Shown: positions 47,205 through 55,571 of the stretch, one piece after another
How positions within the stretch are numbered: position 1 is the stretch's first letter
Layout: each line of letters opens with the position of its first letter
Assembly (NCBI GenBank): GCA_020853885.1
Contig: JADYXZ010000019.1
Coordinates: forward strand, 682,001-746,000
Source of the DNA: Bradyrhizobiaceae bacterium
GTDB taxonomy: Bacteria > Pseudomonadota > Alphaproteobacteria > Rhizobiales > Xanthobacteraceae
Length of the DNA stretch: 64,000 bases
Direction of reading: 5' to 3'
Translations under genes and position numbers: made by a program
Notes under the pieces: model-generated
What the model saw: the letters and a program-made list of their open reading frames with translations, nothing else
Told to the model about the DNA's origin: nothing
Databases searched by the model: none

Positions 47205-47284
47205 ATTCCCGCAAAAGCGGGAATCCAAGGGCCAAAAAACGAGGGCGTGCGGTGTAGCCCCTGGGTCCCCGCTTTCGCGGGGAC
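47205..47284. repeat. Twin-hairpin interspersed repeat, copy 2
   Basis: ATTCCCGC-AAAA-GCGGGAAT (47205-47224) and GTCCCCGC-TTTC-GCGGGGAC (47265-47284) match the copy at 10086 except that the middle spacer is 40 instead of 14 bases. It lies between the convergent pncC and coq10 genes. It could end transcription from both sides, but neither hairpin is followed by a long T run. Confidence 0.9.
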
Positions 47285-47322
47285 GAACGGCAATACAGGT
47301 CGATCCGATTAAATGTTCAGCG

Positions 47323-47784
47323 TTACACCCCGACCGTCCGGCCATAGACCTTGTCCGCGCGCCGCTCGAAGGCTTCGGCGAAGCGCCGGAACGCCGCATC
47401 GAACACGCCGCCCATCAATGCGCCCAGAACGCGCGAGCTGAACTCGTAGGCGATATAGAACTCGACCTCGCACGCGCGCTCGCCCGACGGACGGAACGAC
47501 CACAGGTTCTCCAGCGAGCGAAACGGCCCGTTCAGATATTCGACGAGGATTTCCAGCCGCGGCTTGTCGAGCGTCACGCGGCTCGTGAACGTCTCGCGAA
47601 AGACCTTGTAGGAAACGGTCATGTCCGCGATGAGATATTCCTTGCCCTCGCCGGCTTCGCGTTTTCTCACCACCAGCTTCTCGCAAAGCGGCACGAATTC
47701 GGGATAGCGCTCGACGTCGGCAACGAGATCGAACATGTCGCCCGCCGTGTGCTGGACGCGGCGCTTGGTGCGGAACGACTGCAT
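47323..47784 (-). CDS. Coenzyme Q-binding protein COQ10 / RatA-type START protein
   Basis: A 153-residue START-fold protein with MFDLVADVERYPEFVPLCEKLVV and WSFRPSGE, the usual COQ10/SRPBCC shape. It binds ubiquinone and helps it function in respiration; the RatA toxin name for homologues is based on E. coli and is not implied here. Its ATG overlaps the lipA stop by one base. Confidence 0.92.
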   Translation of the reverse strand: MQSFRTKRRVQHTAGDMFDLVADVERYPEFVPLCEKLVVRKREAGEGKEYLIADMTVSYKVFRETFTSRVTLDKPRLEILVEYLNGPFRSLENLWSFRPSGERACEVEFYIAYEFSSRVLGALMGGVFDAAFRRFAEAFERRADKVYGRTVGV

Positions 47785-48737
47785 CAGCGGGAAAGCTTCG
47801 CGTCGCGCGCCGCCTTCAGCCGCGCAAAATCCTCGCCTGCGTGATGCGACGAGCGCGTGAGCGGCGAGGACGACACCATCAGGAATCCCTTGGCGTAGGC
47901 AACTGTCTTGAAGCTCTCGAACTCGTCCGGCGTCACGTAGCGCGCAACCTCATGGTGCTTGCGCGACGGTTGGAGATATTGGCCGACCGTCAGGAAATCG
48001 ACTTCGGCCGACCGCAGGTCGTCCATCACCTGCAGCACTTCGTTCCGCTCCTCGCCGAGCCCGACCATAATGCCGGACTTGGTGAACATCGTCGGATCGA
48101 GCTCCTTCACCTGCTGCAAGAGCCGGATCGAGTGGAAGTAGCGCGCGCCGGGCCGCACCGTCAGATAGAGCGATGGCACGGTCTCCAGATTGTGGTTGAA
48201 CACGTCAGGCTTCGCCTCCACCACGACCTCAAGCGCGCCGTCCTTGCGCAGGAAATCCGGCGTCAGCACTTCGATCGTGGTCCCCGGGCTGCGGCGGCGG
48301 ATCGCGCGGATCGTCTCCGCGAAATGCAGCGCCCCGCCGTCGGCGAGATCGTCGCGGTCCACCGAAGTGACCACCACGTGCTTCAAGCCGAGTTTCGCGG
48401 TGGCATCGGCCACCTTCTCCGGCTCGTCCACGTCGAGCGGACCGGGCAACCCGGTCTTCACGTCACAGAACGAGCAGGCGCGCGTGCAGATGTCGCCCAT
48501 GATCAGGAACGTCGCGTGCCGCACCGCCCAGCATTCGCCGATGTTCGGGCAGGATGCCTCCTGGCAGACCGTATGCAGCCCGCCCTCGCGGACGATCTTG
48601 TCCGTCTCGTCGAATGCGCCCGGGCCCGGCGCCCTCACCCGTATCCAGGCGGGCTTGGGCAGCATGGGCTTGTCCGCCCGGTGTGCTTTTTCCGGGTGGC
48701 GCGGGCGGTTGCGAAGCGTGTCGAGGACAACGGCCAT
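47784..48737 (-). CDS. lipA: Lipoyl synthase
   Basis: A 317-residue radical-SAM enzyme with the auxiliary cluster Cys58, Cys63 and Cys69 ([15 protein letters not shown]) and radical-SAM Cys84, Cys88, Cys91 (CTRACSFC). It inserts two sulfurs into octanoyl-lysine of the pyruvate dehydrogenase lipoyl domains, which are encoded nearby. A longer upstream frame exists but lacks an N-terminal family match, so ATG at 48737 is preferred. Cotranscribed with coq10. Confidence 0.95.
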   Translation of the reverse strand: MAVVLDTLRNRPRHPEKAHRADKPMLPKPAWIRVRAPGPGAFDETDKIVREGGLHTVCQEASCPNIGECWAVRHATFLIMGDICTRACSFCDVKTGLPGPLDVDEPEKVADATAKLGLKHVVVTSVDRDDLADGGALHFAETIRAIRRRSPGTTIEVLTPDFLRKDGALEVVVEAKPDVFNHNLETVPSLYLTVRPGARYFHSIRLLQQVKELDPTMFTKSGIMVGLGEERNEVLQVMDDLRSAEVDFLTVGQYLQPSRKHHEVARYVTPDEFESFKTVAYAKGFLMVSSSPLTRSSHHAGEDFARLKAARDAKLSR

Positions 48738-48828
48738 GGCCGGCCCTATATCATGATTGCCGGAGCCGCCCCAATGCGCGGCAGGCGCAGGGCCCCCGCG
48801 CATGAGGACGGCTTTACCTCGGGATTTT

Positions 48829-49983
48829 TCAGGCCGCTGCGGGTATTGCGGCGCCGGCGGTCCTGCCGCGGAGCGCCTGCCACAGCCCGCCGAGGCCGAA
48901 CATCAGCGCCAGCATCCAGGTGACGAAGCCGAGGAACGGTACGAGCCCGAGCAGGACGAGAATCAGCAGGCCCCCGATCAGGTAGAGCAGCCGGGCGCCA
49001 AATGACCGCGGTTCCTGCACCCGATTGAACAGCCGGTCGGACAGGCCGAAGGCCGCGAGCACCGAGCCGATGAACAGAAGCAGCGGAAACGCCAGCAGCG
49101 TAAGCAGCCCGATCGGAACGCCGACGATCGTCACCATCAGCACCACCGCAAGAATGGGCAGCAGGATCAGCACGCCGAGCCCGATCAAGGCGCTCCGCAA
49201 TGGCGCCTCGCGCATCGCCATGATCGAATTCTCGATAAAGCCGCGCGCACCGGCGAGCAGGATCAGCCCGAGCAGGAAGCCGGCACCCACGGCAAAAAGG
49301 ACGATCGCGCCGATCCCCGCGATCACGTTCTCGGGGCCGACGCGCCGCGGTTGCGGCAGCGTCACGGTTTGCTTTCCGGTGATCTGCGCGCCTTCCTCGA
49401 TCACCGGCTCGTTGAAGCTCTCGAAGCGGACGTTGCCGTCGATCACCGCGCCCTTGCCCACCGTCATCTGCCGCGCCACGATGCGCAGATCACCCGAGAT
49501 GCGTCCGTCGATCTGCACCGTGTCGCCGTAGATCTCGGCGCCGCGCCGGGCGGTGCCCGAAAAGGCCACCTCGGCGCCTGCGATCCGCGCGGGTCCGCTC
49601 ACGTCCGTTTGCGGCCCGATCAGCACGCGTGCGCCGGCAACGCTGAGCTTTTCTCCCACTTTTGCATCCACGCTGACCCGTGCGCCGGCGGCATACAGAT
49701 GTCGCGCAACCGAGCCTCTCGCCGTGACGATCGCGCCCGCCAACCACGAGTCGCGGCCGGCGCTCGCATCGGCATCCACCTCCGCGCCGGCAGCCCGCAC
49801 GTCCTGACGGACCGTTCCTCTCACCGAGACGATCGCACCGGCAGCGGAAACGTTCTCATGGTCGCTGGCGACCGCGTGCACGCGCGCGCCCGCACGCCAG
49901 ATATCGTCCATTTGTGCGGAGGCCGGCGCGAGCTGGATGAAAAACGCCGCCGCCGCTGAAACAAAGAGCATGACTGAGCGCAT
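48829..49983 (-). CDS. Secreted bactofilin-like beta-helix protein with C-terminal membrane helices
   Basis: A 384-residue protein. A signal peptide (cleavage after about residue 23, ASAQ) is followed by about 175 residues of short repeating V/A/G-x-A/G-x-V steps ([18 protein letters not shown] and similar), resembling right-handed beta-helix or bactofilin-like polymer-forming repeats. Residues about 225-375 hold four or five TM helices. This is a known but poorly described architecture in which a beta-helix faces the periplasm. Start at 49983 has AGAGGAG upstream. Neighbour GlsB follows on the same strand. Confidence 0.65.
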   Translation of the reverse strand: MRSVMLFVSAAAAFFIQLAPASAQMDDIWRAGARVHAVASDHENVSAAGAIVSVRGTVRQDVRAAGAEVDADASAGRDSWLAGAIVTARGSVARHLYAAGARVSVDAKVGEKLSVAGARVLIGPQTDVSGPARIAGAEVAFSGTARRGAEIYGDTVQIDGRISGDLRIVARQMTVGKGAVIDGNVRFESFNEPVIEEGAQITGKQTVTLPQPRRVGPENVIAGIGAIVLFAVGAGFLLGLILLAGARGFIENSIMAMREAPLRSALIGLGVLILLPILAVVLMVTIVGVPIGLLTLLAFPLLLFIGSVLAAFGLSDRLFNRVQEPRSFGARLLYLIGGLLILVLLGLVPFLGFVTWMLALMFGLGGLWQALRGRTAGAAIPAAA

Positions 49984-50075
49984 GAGCCGCACTCCTCTGC
50001 CGAGAGCGGGCGCTTGCCCGCCTGCCTTCACTTCGCCCGCCCCGCCCTTCAATTCCTTGATCGGCCTCAATTCTG

Positions 50076-50360
50076 CTAGCCGACCCCCGCGCGCCCCCGC
50101 AGCAACCGCCAGATCCAGAGCAGCAGTACCGCACCGATCGCAGCCGCCACTAGCGTACGGAAAAAGCCGAAAACGGGAATCTCAAGTACTTCGGCGATCT
50201 TGCCGCCAACGAACGAGCCGGCAATGCCGACAACCAGGTTCGTCAACAGGCCATGATCGCTCGACGTCACCTTCTCGGCAATCCAGCCGGCGAGCAGGCC
50301 GATCACGATCATGGCGATCAGCCCGACGCCGGGCTGGTTGAGCGCTGTGTAGCTTTCCAT
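50076..50360 (-). CDS. GlsB/YeaQ/YmgE-family small membrane protein
   Basis: A 94-residue protein with two or three TM helices and the family pattern GVGLIAMIVIGLLAGWIAEKV and NLVVGIAGSFVGGKIAE. Family members are induced in acid and general stress but have no defined biochemical role. It lies between lpd and the beta-helix membrane gene, all on the minus strand. Confidence 0.88.
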   Translation of the reverse strand: MESYTALNQPGVGLIAMIVIGLLAGWIAEKVTSSDHGLLTNLVVGIAGSFVGGKIAEVLEIPVFGFFRTLVAAAIGAVLLLWIWRLLRGRAGVG

Positions 50361-50386
50361 GAACCGCTCCCAATTTGACCTTGTCT

Positions 50387-51781
50387 TCAGACGTGCAACA
50401 CGCGTCCGTATGCATCTAGCACACTCTCATGCATCATTTCCGACAAGGTCGGGTGCGGGAAGATCGTCTCCATCAGCTCCGCTTCCGTCGTCTCGCAATT
50501 CATCGCAACGACGAAACCCTGAATAAGTTCCGTCACCTCGGCGCCGACCATGTGCGCGCCGAGCAGTTCGCCTGTCTTCTTGTCGAAGATGGTCTTTACA
50601 AGGCCCTCCGGCTCGCCGAGTGCGATCGCCTTGCCGTTGCCGAGGAAGGGGAAGCGGCCGACGCGGATGTCCCGCCCCTGCTCCTTCGCCTTCTTTTCCG
50701 TGAGCCCGACGGACGCGATCTGCGGATTGCAGTAGGTGCAGCCGGGAATGCGGCCCTTGTCCATCGGATGCGGTTTCAGGCCCTTGATCGCCTCGACGCA
50801 GACGATGCCCTCGTGCGAGGCCTTGTGGGCGAGCATGGGCGGCCCCGCCACGTCGCCAATCGCGTAAATGCCCGCCACATTGGTACGGCACAGACCGTCA
50901 ACCACGATGGTGCCCCTGTCGGTCTTCACGCCGAGCGCCTCGAGCCCGAGATTCTCGATATTGCCGGTGACGCCCACCGCGGAGATCAGCCGCTCCGCCT
51001 CGATCGACTGCTTGCCGCCCTTGCCGTCCTCGATCTCGGCGACGACCGAATCCGCCTTCTTCTGCACCTTCGTCACCTTGGCGCCGGTGAGGATCTTGAT
51101 GCCCTGCTTCTCGAGGCGCTTGCGCGCGTGCGCCGCGATCTCCTCGTCCTCCACCGGCAGGATCTGCGGCAGCACCTCGACCACCGTCACCTCGCCGCCC
51201 ATCGTCCGGAAGAACGACGCGAACTCGATCCCGATCGCGCCCGAGCCGATGACGAGCAGCGACTTCGGCATCTTTTCCGGCACCATCGCCTCGAAATAGG
51301 TCCAGATCAGCTTCTTGTCGGGCTCGATGCCGGGCAGCACGCGCGGCCGCGCGCCGGTGGCGACGATGATGTGCTTCGCCTGATAGGTGCCCGCGCCCTT
51401 GCCTTCGACCTTGACCTCGCCGGGCTTGGTGATTTTCGCCGTCCCCTCGATGACGGTGATCTTGTTCTTCTTCATCAGGAAGCCGACGCCGTTGTTCATG
51501 CGTTTGGCGACCGCGCGCGAGCGCTCGACGATCGCCTTCGTGTCCAGCCCGACCTTCTCCGCCGACAGCCCGAACTCCTTGGCGTGCTGCATGTAATGGT
51601 AGATTTCCGCCGACCGCAGCAGCGCCTTCGTCGGAATGCATCCCCAGTTCAGGCAAATGCCGCCGAGCTGATCGCGCTCCACAACCGCGGTCTTCAAGCC
51701 AAGCTGCGCCGCACGGATCGCGGCCACATAGCCGCCGGGGCCGGTGCCGATCACGAGAACATCGAAAGAAGTATCAGCCAT
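50387..51781 (-). CDS. lpd: Dihydrolipoyl dehydrogenase (E3)
   Basis: A 464-residue flavoprotein disulfide reductase. FAD site GTGPGGYVAA (12-21), redox pair C43 and C48 (GGICLNWGCIP), NAD site IGSGAIGIEFASFF, and the catalytic base His443 with Glu448 in HPTLSE. It reoxidises the lipoyl arms of PDH. It follows the pdh genes across an inserted TRAP transporter, so it has its own promoter in the 237-base gap upstream. Confidence 0.96.
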   Translation of the reverse strand: MADTSFDVLVIGTGPGGYVAAIRAAQLGLKTAVVERDQLGGICLNWGCIPTKALLRSAEIYHYMQHAKEFGLSAEKVGLDTKAIVERSRAVAKRMNNGVGFLMKKNKITVIEGTAKITKPGEVKVEGKGAGTYQAKHIIVATGARPRVLPGIEPDKKLIWTYFEAMVPEKMPKSLLVIGSGAIGIEFASFFRTMGGEVTVVEVLPQILPVEDEEIAAHARKRLEKQGIKILTGAKVTKVQKKADSVVAEIEDGKGGKQSIEAERLISAVGVTGNIENLGLEALGVKTDRGTIVVDGLCRTNVAGIYAIGDVAGPPMLAHKASHEGIVCVEAIKGLKPHPMDKGRIPGCTYCNPQIASVGLTEKKAKEQGRDIRVGRFPFLGNGKAIALGEPEGLVKTIFDKKTGELLGAHMVGAEVTELIQGFVVAMNCETTEAELMETIFPHPTLSEMMHESVLDAYGRVLHV

Positions 51782-52018
51782 GGTCTGCTCGAACTTTCAT
51801 ATTGGATTGTTTGGGTTCCGGATTCCGGACGTTCTGCACCATCGCAGAAAATTCCGCTCCGCGGCATACCGATCCTCGAGGCCGCCCATGCGCCGGCCGC
51901 CCTGTGGCAATGCACGCATCCTTCTTACCCTCTTCCCTTGTGGGGCGGGCCGGTATCAGCGTAGCCTTCAAGCAAACCGGTGCCTAAGCCGGGCAATAAT
52001 TGCAAGGGAGGAAAATCA
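51782..52018. other. Divergent promoter region between lpd and the TAXI gene
   Basis: 237 bases with no believable gene. The strong ribosome-binding site AAGGGAGGAAAATCA for the plus-strand gene ends it. I saw no definite promoter boxes. Confidence 0.5.
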
Positions 52019-52966
52019 ATGAAACGCCTGAATACACTTGCGCTGGCCGGTGGGCTCGCCATCGCCTTTGCAGTCTCTGCCTCAGCCGCGGAAATGAAGA
52101 TGATGACCGGGCCGCAAGGCGGCTCCTGGATTCCGCTGGGCGGACAGTTGAAGGACCTGTGGGAGAAGGCTGCCCCCGGCCTCACGATCACCCAGTCGCC
52201 GGGCGCCGGCATCGCCAATGTCCGCGGCGTCGAGGAGGGCAAGACCGACCTCGGCTTCGGCAACTCGATCTCCACGGTCGACGCCGTCGCCGGCCGCGCG
52301 CCCTTCAACAAGCCGCACGCCAACGTCTGCAATATCGCGACGCTTTATCCGCAATATTACCAACTCGTCGTGCCGGTCAGCGCCAACATCAAGTCGGTGA
52401 AGGACCTGAAAGGCAAGGGCGTCACCACGCAGCAGAAGGGCAACACGGGCGAGCTGATCACTGCGCAGATCCTGCAGGTGAACGGCATGACCTACAACGA
52501 CGTGAAGGCGAGCTTCGTCTCCTACACGGACTCCGTCTCGCAGATGAAGGACGGGCACGCTGTCGCCTTCGGCCTCGGCACCACGATCCCGGCCGGCGCG
52601 GTGATGGACGTCGCCTCCTCGCAGGACGTCACGCTCGTCGACATGAGCGACCTCATCGAGCCGATGCGCAAGCTCAATCCGGGCTACACCCTCGTCACTG
52701 TGCCGAAGGGAACCTATCCGAAGCAGGACAAAGATATCCGCGTGATCGGCTACGCGACGCACCTCGTGGTTTCCTGCAAGGCGCCGGCGGATACGGTCTA
52801 TACGCTCACCAAGACCATCGCCAACAACGTGCTCGCGCTCGGCAATGTCGTCTCGGCGATGAAGAGCCTGACGCCAAAAGGCATGGCCGAGGACATCGGC
52901 GTTCCGTTCCACACCGGCGCGGCGAAGTTCTACAAGGAAGCGGGCCTCTCGGTCACGACCAACTGA
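52019..52966 (+). CDS. TAXI-family TRAP transporter solute-binding protein
   Basis: A 315-residue periplasmic protein. Signal peptide about 1-23 (ending ASA). The mature start MKMMTGPQGGSWIPLGGQLKD with GAGIANVRGVEEGKTDLGFGN is typical of TAXI proteins, which bind glutamate, other organic anions or unknown ligands. The start at 52019 is supported by GGGAGGAAAATCA; an earlier frame start at 51980 would bypass it. The permease follows 83 bases downstream. Confidence 0.93.
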   Translation: MKRLNTLALAGGLAIAFAVSASAAEMKMMTGPQGGSWIPLGGQLKDLWEKAAPGLTITQSPGAGIANVRGVEEGKTDLGFGNSISTVDAVAGRAPFNKPHANVCNIATLYPQYYQLVVPVSANIKSVKDLKGKGVTTQQKGNTGELITAQILQVNGMTYNDVKASFVSYTDSVSQMKDGHAVAFGLGTTIPAGAVMDVASSQDVTLVDMSDLIEPMRKLNPGYTLVTVPKGTYPKQDKDIRVIGYATHLVVSCKAPADTVYTLTKTIANNVLALGNVVSAMKSLTPKGMAEDIGVPFHTGAAKFYKEAGLSVTTN

Positions 52967-53049
52967 GCCAGACGTAACGCGGCCGGCGCAGGCGCAAAAC
53001 GGCGCCTGCGTCGGGCGGCTCTCCCTTTCTCGAGGACGGGTGCGCGCCG

Positions 53050-54966
53050 ATGGCCGATCTGCCCAATCATTCCCTGCAGCCTGAGACGCCTTCCTTCCGG
53101 TTCGAGGCGAGCCACGCCGGGCTCGTCCGCCTCGCCACGCTCGTCATTGGCGTCACGATGGCGCTCTGGCACATGTGGGTCATCGCCTTCGGCGCGCCCG
53201 ATGCGATCACCTTGCGCGGCACGCATCTCCTGTTCGCGACCACGCTCGTCTTCCTCTTCTACCGGCGCACAACCGCTATCGACGGCGCGCCGCCGACGCT
53301 CTTCGACTATGCGCTGCTCGTGCTCGCCGCAGCACCCGTCCTTTATCTCTTCGTCAACTACGACTACGTCATCAACCGCATCTTCTATATCGACGACCTG
53401 ACGACGGCCGACATGCTGTTCGGCACGCTCATGGTCGTGATGATCCTGGAGGCCACCCGCCGCGTCATCGGCTGGGCGCTGCCGATCACTGCGCTCCTGT
53501 TCCTTGCCTACGGCCTGTTCGTGGCGCGGCTCGCGCCTGACCAGATCCTCGACCAGCTCTACATGACGACCGAAGGCATCTTCGGCATCCCGCTCGCCGT
53601 GTCGGCCACCTATGTCGTGATTTTCGTGCTGTTCGGCAGCTTCCTCGAGCGCACCGGCATCGGCCAGCTCATCATGGACTTCGCGATGGCGCTCACCGGC
53701 CACACGGCGGGCGGCCCCGGCAAGGTCTCGGTGGTCAGCTCGAGCCTGTTCGGCACCGTCTCGGGGAGCGCGGTCGCGAACGTCATGGTGGACGGACCGA
53801 TCGCCATTCCCTTGATGAAACGCGCGGGCTTCCCGCCGCATTTCGCCGCCGGCGTCGAGTCCACGGCCTCCACCGGTGGCCAGATCATGCCGCCGATCAT
53901 GGGCGCCGCCGCCTTCGTCATGGCCGAATTCCTCTCGGTGCCCTACACCCAGGTCATCGTCTGGGCGGTGATCCCCGCCTTCCTCTATTACGTCGCCTGC
54001 TTCGGCGCCGTGCATTTCGAGGCCAAGCGGCGCGGTCTCGTCGGCATGAAGCGGTCCGAGCTGCCGAAGCTCGGCGAGGTGCTGCTTGTGCGCGGGCACC
54101 TGTTCCTGCCGATCGTCGTCATCCTCGCCGTGATGTACTCGGGCTATAGCGCGCCCATGGCCGCGCTTTGGGGCGTGCTGTCCTGCTTCCCGGTGGCGGC
54201 GCTGCGCAAGTCCACGCGCCACAACGTCAACCTGCCGAACATCGTCGACGCGCTCCGTGACGGCGCGAAGAACTCGCTCGCGGTCGCCTGTGCGTGCGCG
54301 TGCGCCGGCATCGTCATCGGCGTGGTCACGCTCTCCGGCCTCGGCATCGTGTTCAGTCAGGTCGTCGTCGCGCTCGCCCAGGATGCGCTCCTGCTCGCGC
54401 TCATCCTGACGATGTTCGCCGGCATCGTGCTCGGCATGGGCATGCCGACGACGCCGGCCTACATCATCATGACGGCGCTCCTCGTGCCCGCGCTCATCAA
54501 GCTCGGCGTCGTGGTGCCGGCCGCGCACATGTTCGCCTTCTACTTCGCGATCCTCTCGGCGATCACGCCGCCGGTGGCGCTCGCCGTGTTCGCGGCGGCG
54601 AGCCTGGCGAAGTCGGACCTCTGGCTGAGCAGCTTCGCCGCCGTGCGGATCGGTGCCGCCGGCTTCATCGTCCCCTTCATGTTCGTCTATGAGCCGGCGC
54701 TGCTGATGATCGGCGACTGGCCGGCGATCATCTGGGCGCTTTGCACGGCGACGGTCGGCGTCCTGATCTTTGCCGCGGGCCTGCACGGCTATCTCGTGAC
54801 GAAATCGGCGCTGTGGCAATCGATCGTGCTCACGGGCGCCGGGCTCCTGCTGATCCATCCCGGCTTTGTCACGTCCGCGATCGGCGCTGCGATCGCCGTC
54901 GCCATCGGCGGAATGCAATGGCTCACGCGCCGCACGGCCGAACGGACGGTCAGAGCGGCAGAGTAG
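53050..54966 (+). CDS. TRAP transporter fused permease (TAXI type, DctQ and DctM together)
   Basis: A 638-residue integral membrane protein with about 16-18 helices. The N-terminal third is the small DctQ-like part; the central and C-terminal parts are the large DctM part with PGKVSVVSSSLFGTVSGSAVANV, STASTGGQIMPPIMGAAAF and MGMPTTPAYIIMTAL. TAXI systems use such fused permeases with sodium-driven uptake. It is joined to the binding protein gene. The substrate is unknown. Confidence 0.93.
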   Translation: MADLPNHSLQPETPSFRFEASHAGLVRLATLVIGVTMALWHMWVIAFGAPDAITLRGTHLLFATTLVFLFYRRTTAIDGAPPTLFDYALLVLAAAPVLYLFVNYDYVINRIFYIDDLTTADMLFGTLMVVMILEATRRVIGWALPITALLFLAYGLFVARLAPDQILDQLYMTTEGIFGIPLAVSATYVVIFVLFGSFLERTGIGQLIMDFAMALTGHTAGGPGKVSVVSSSLFGTVSGSAVANVMVDGPIAIPLMKRAGFPPHFAAGVESTASTGGQIMPPIMGAAAFVMAEFLSVPYTQVIVWAVIPAFLYYVACFGAVHFEAKRRGLVGMKRSELPKLGEVLLVRGHLFLPIVVILAVMYSGYSAPMAALWGVLSCFPVAALRKSTRHNVNLPNIVDALRDGAKNSLAVACACACAGIVIGVVTLSGLGIVFSQVVVALAQDALLLALILTMFAGIVLGMGMPTTPAYIIMTALLVPALIKLGVVVPAAHMFAFYFAILSAITPPVALAVFAAASLAKSDLWLSSFAAVRIGAAGFIVPFMFVYEPALLMIGDWPAIIWALCTATVGVLIFAAGLHGYLVTKSALWQSIVLTGAGLLLIHPGFVTSAIGAAIAVAIGGMQWLTRRTAERTVRAAE

Positions 54967-54968
54967 CG

Positions 54969-55571
54969 TCAGGCGGCGGGCTTCGTCATCAGCACCCAGT
55001 CGCCGCCGTGGGGAAATCCCGGGAACGCCACGAGCGGCCGCCGCGCAACGACCGTATATTCCGTACGCAGATAGAGCCGCTTCGCGCCTTCGTTCTCGTC
55101 GGCGACGATGATGCTGAGCTGCTTGCAACGCGCCTCGCGCGCGATCTGCTCGGCTTCGGACAGCAGTAGCGAGCCCAATCCCTTGCCGCGAAACTCCGGA
55201 AACGTCGCGAGCGCATTGATGTACCAGCTTCCCGGCGCTTCCGCTTCCAGCGCCACGAGCGGCCGCACCATGTCGGGGAGCGCCGCGAGATCGCCGGCAT
55301 CGTAGGGATCGGCCAGCGGATAGCCGAGCAGGAGGCCCGCGATGCGCCCGCCGCTCTCGGCGACGGTCGCGTTGCGATAAGAGAAGCCGCCCTCTTCCCG
55401 CTGCGCGCGCCGGATGCCGACATCGAGCGCGCTCTCGCCCGGCCCCGCCGCCTGCGCCCAGAAATGCGTGCCGAATCCTTCGCCGGCAATGTCGATCAGC
55501 CGCGCCAGCGCCTCGGCGTCGTCCTTGCGCGCAGGCCGGAGTTGCCATGCTTCCGGCATCGGACTGCTCAC
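54969..55571 (-). CDS. GNAT-family N-acetyltransferase
   Basis: A 200-residue acetyltransferase with the acetyl-CoA motif FRGKGLGSLLLSEAEQIA and a downstream ENEGAKRLYLRTEYT. It starts with GTG inside a GTGA overlap with the pdhC stop, so it is cotranslated with the E2 gene, though an ATG four codons later is possible. An amine substrate is not visible. It converges with the TRAP permease. Confidence 0.88.
   Translation of the reverse strand: MSSPMPEAWQLRPARKDDAEALARLIDIAGEGFGTHFWAQAAGPGESALDVGIRRAQREEGGFSYRNATVAESGGRIAGLLLGYPLADPYDAGDLAALPDMVRPLVALEAEAPGSWYINALATFPEFRGKGLGSLLLSEAEQIAREARCKQLSIIVADENEGAKRLYLRTEYTVVARRPLVAFPGFPHGGDWVLMTKPAA

Noticed and set aside
47323-47784. RatA toxin of a toxin-antitoxin pair
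   Set aside because: There is no RatB partner, and the gene is joined to lipA in the place where COQ10-type genes usually lie.
52930-55548. Very long open frame on the minus strand opposite the TRAP permease, rich in His, Asp and Arg
   Set aside because: Composition is that of an antisense shadow of a GC-rich membrane protein gene. It has no recognisable domain, and it conflicts with the well-supported permease and GNAT genes.
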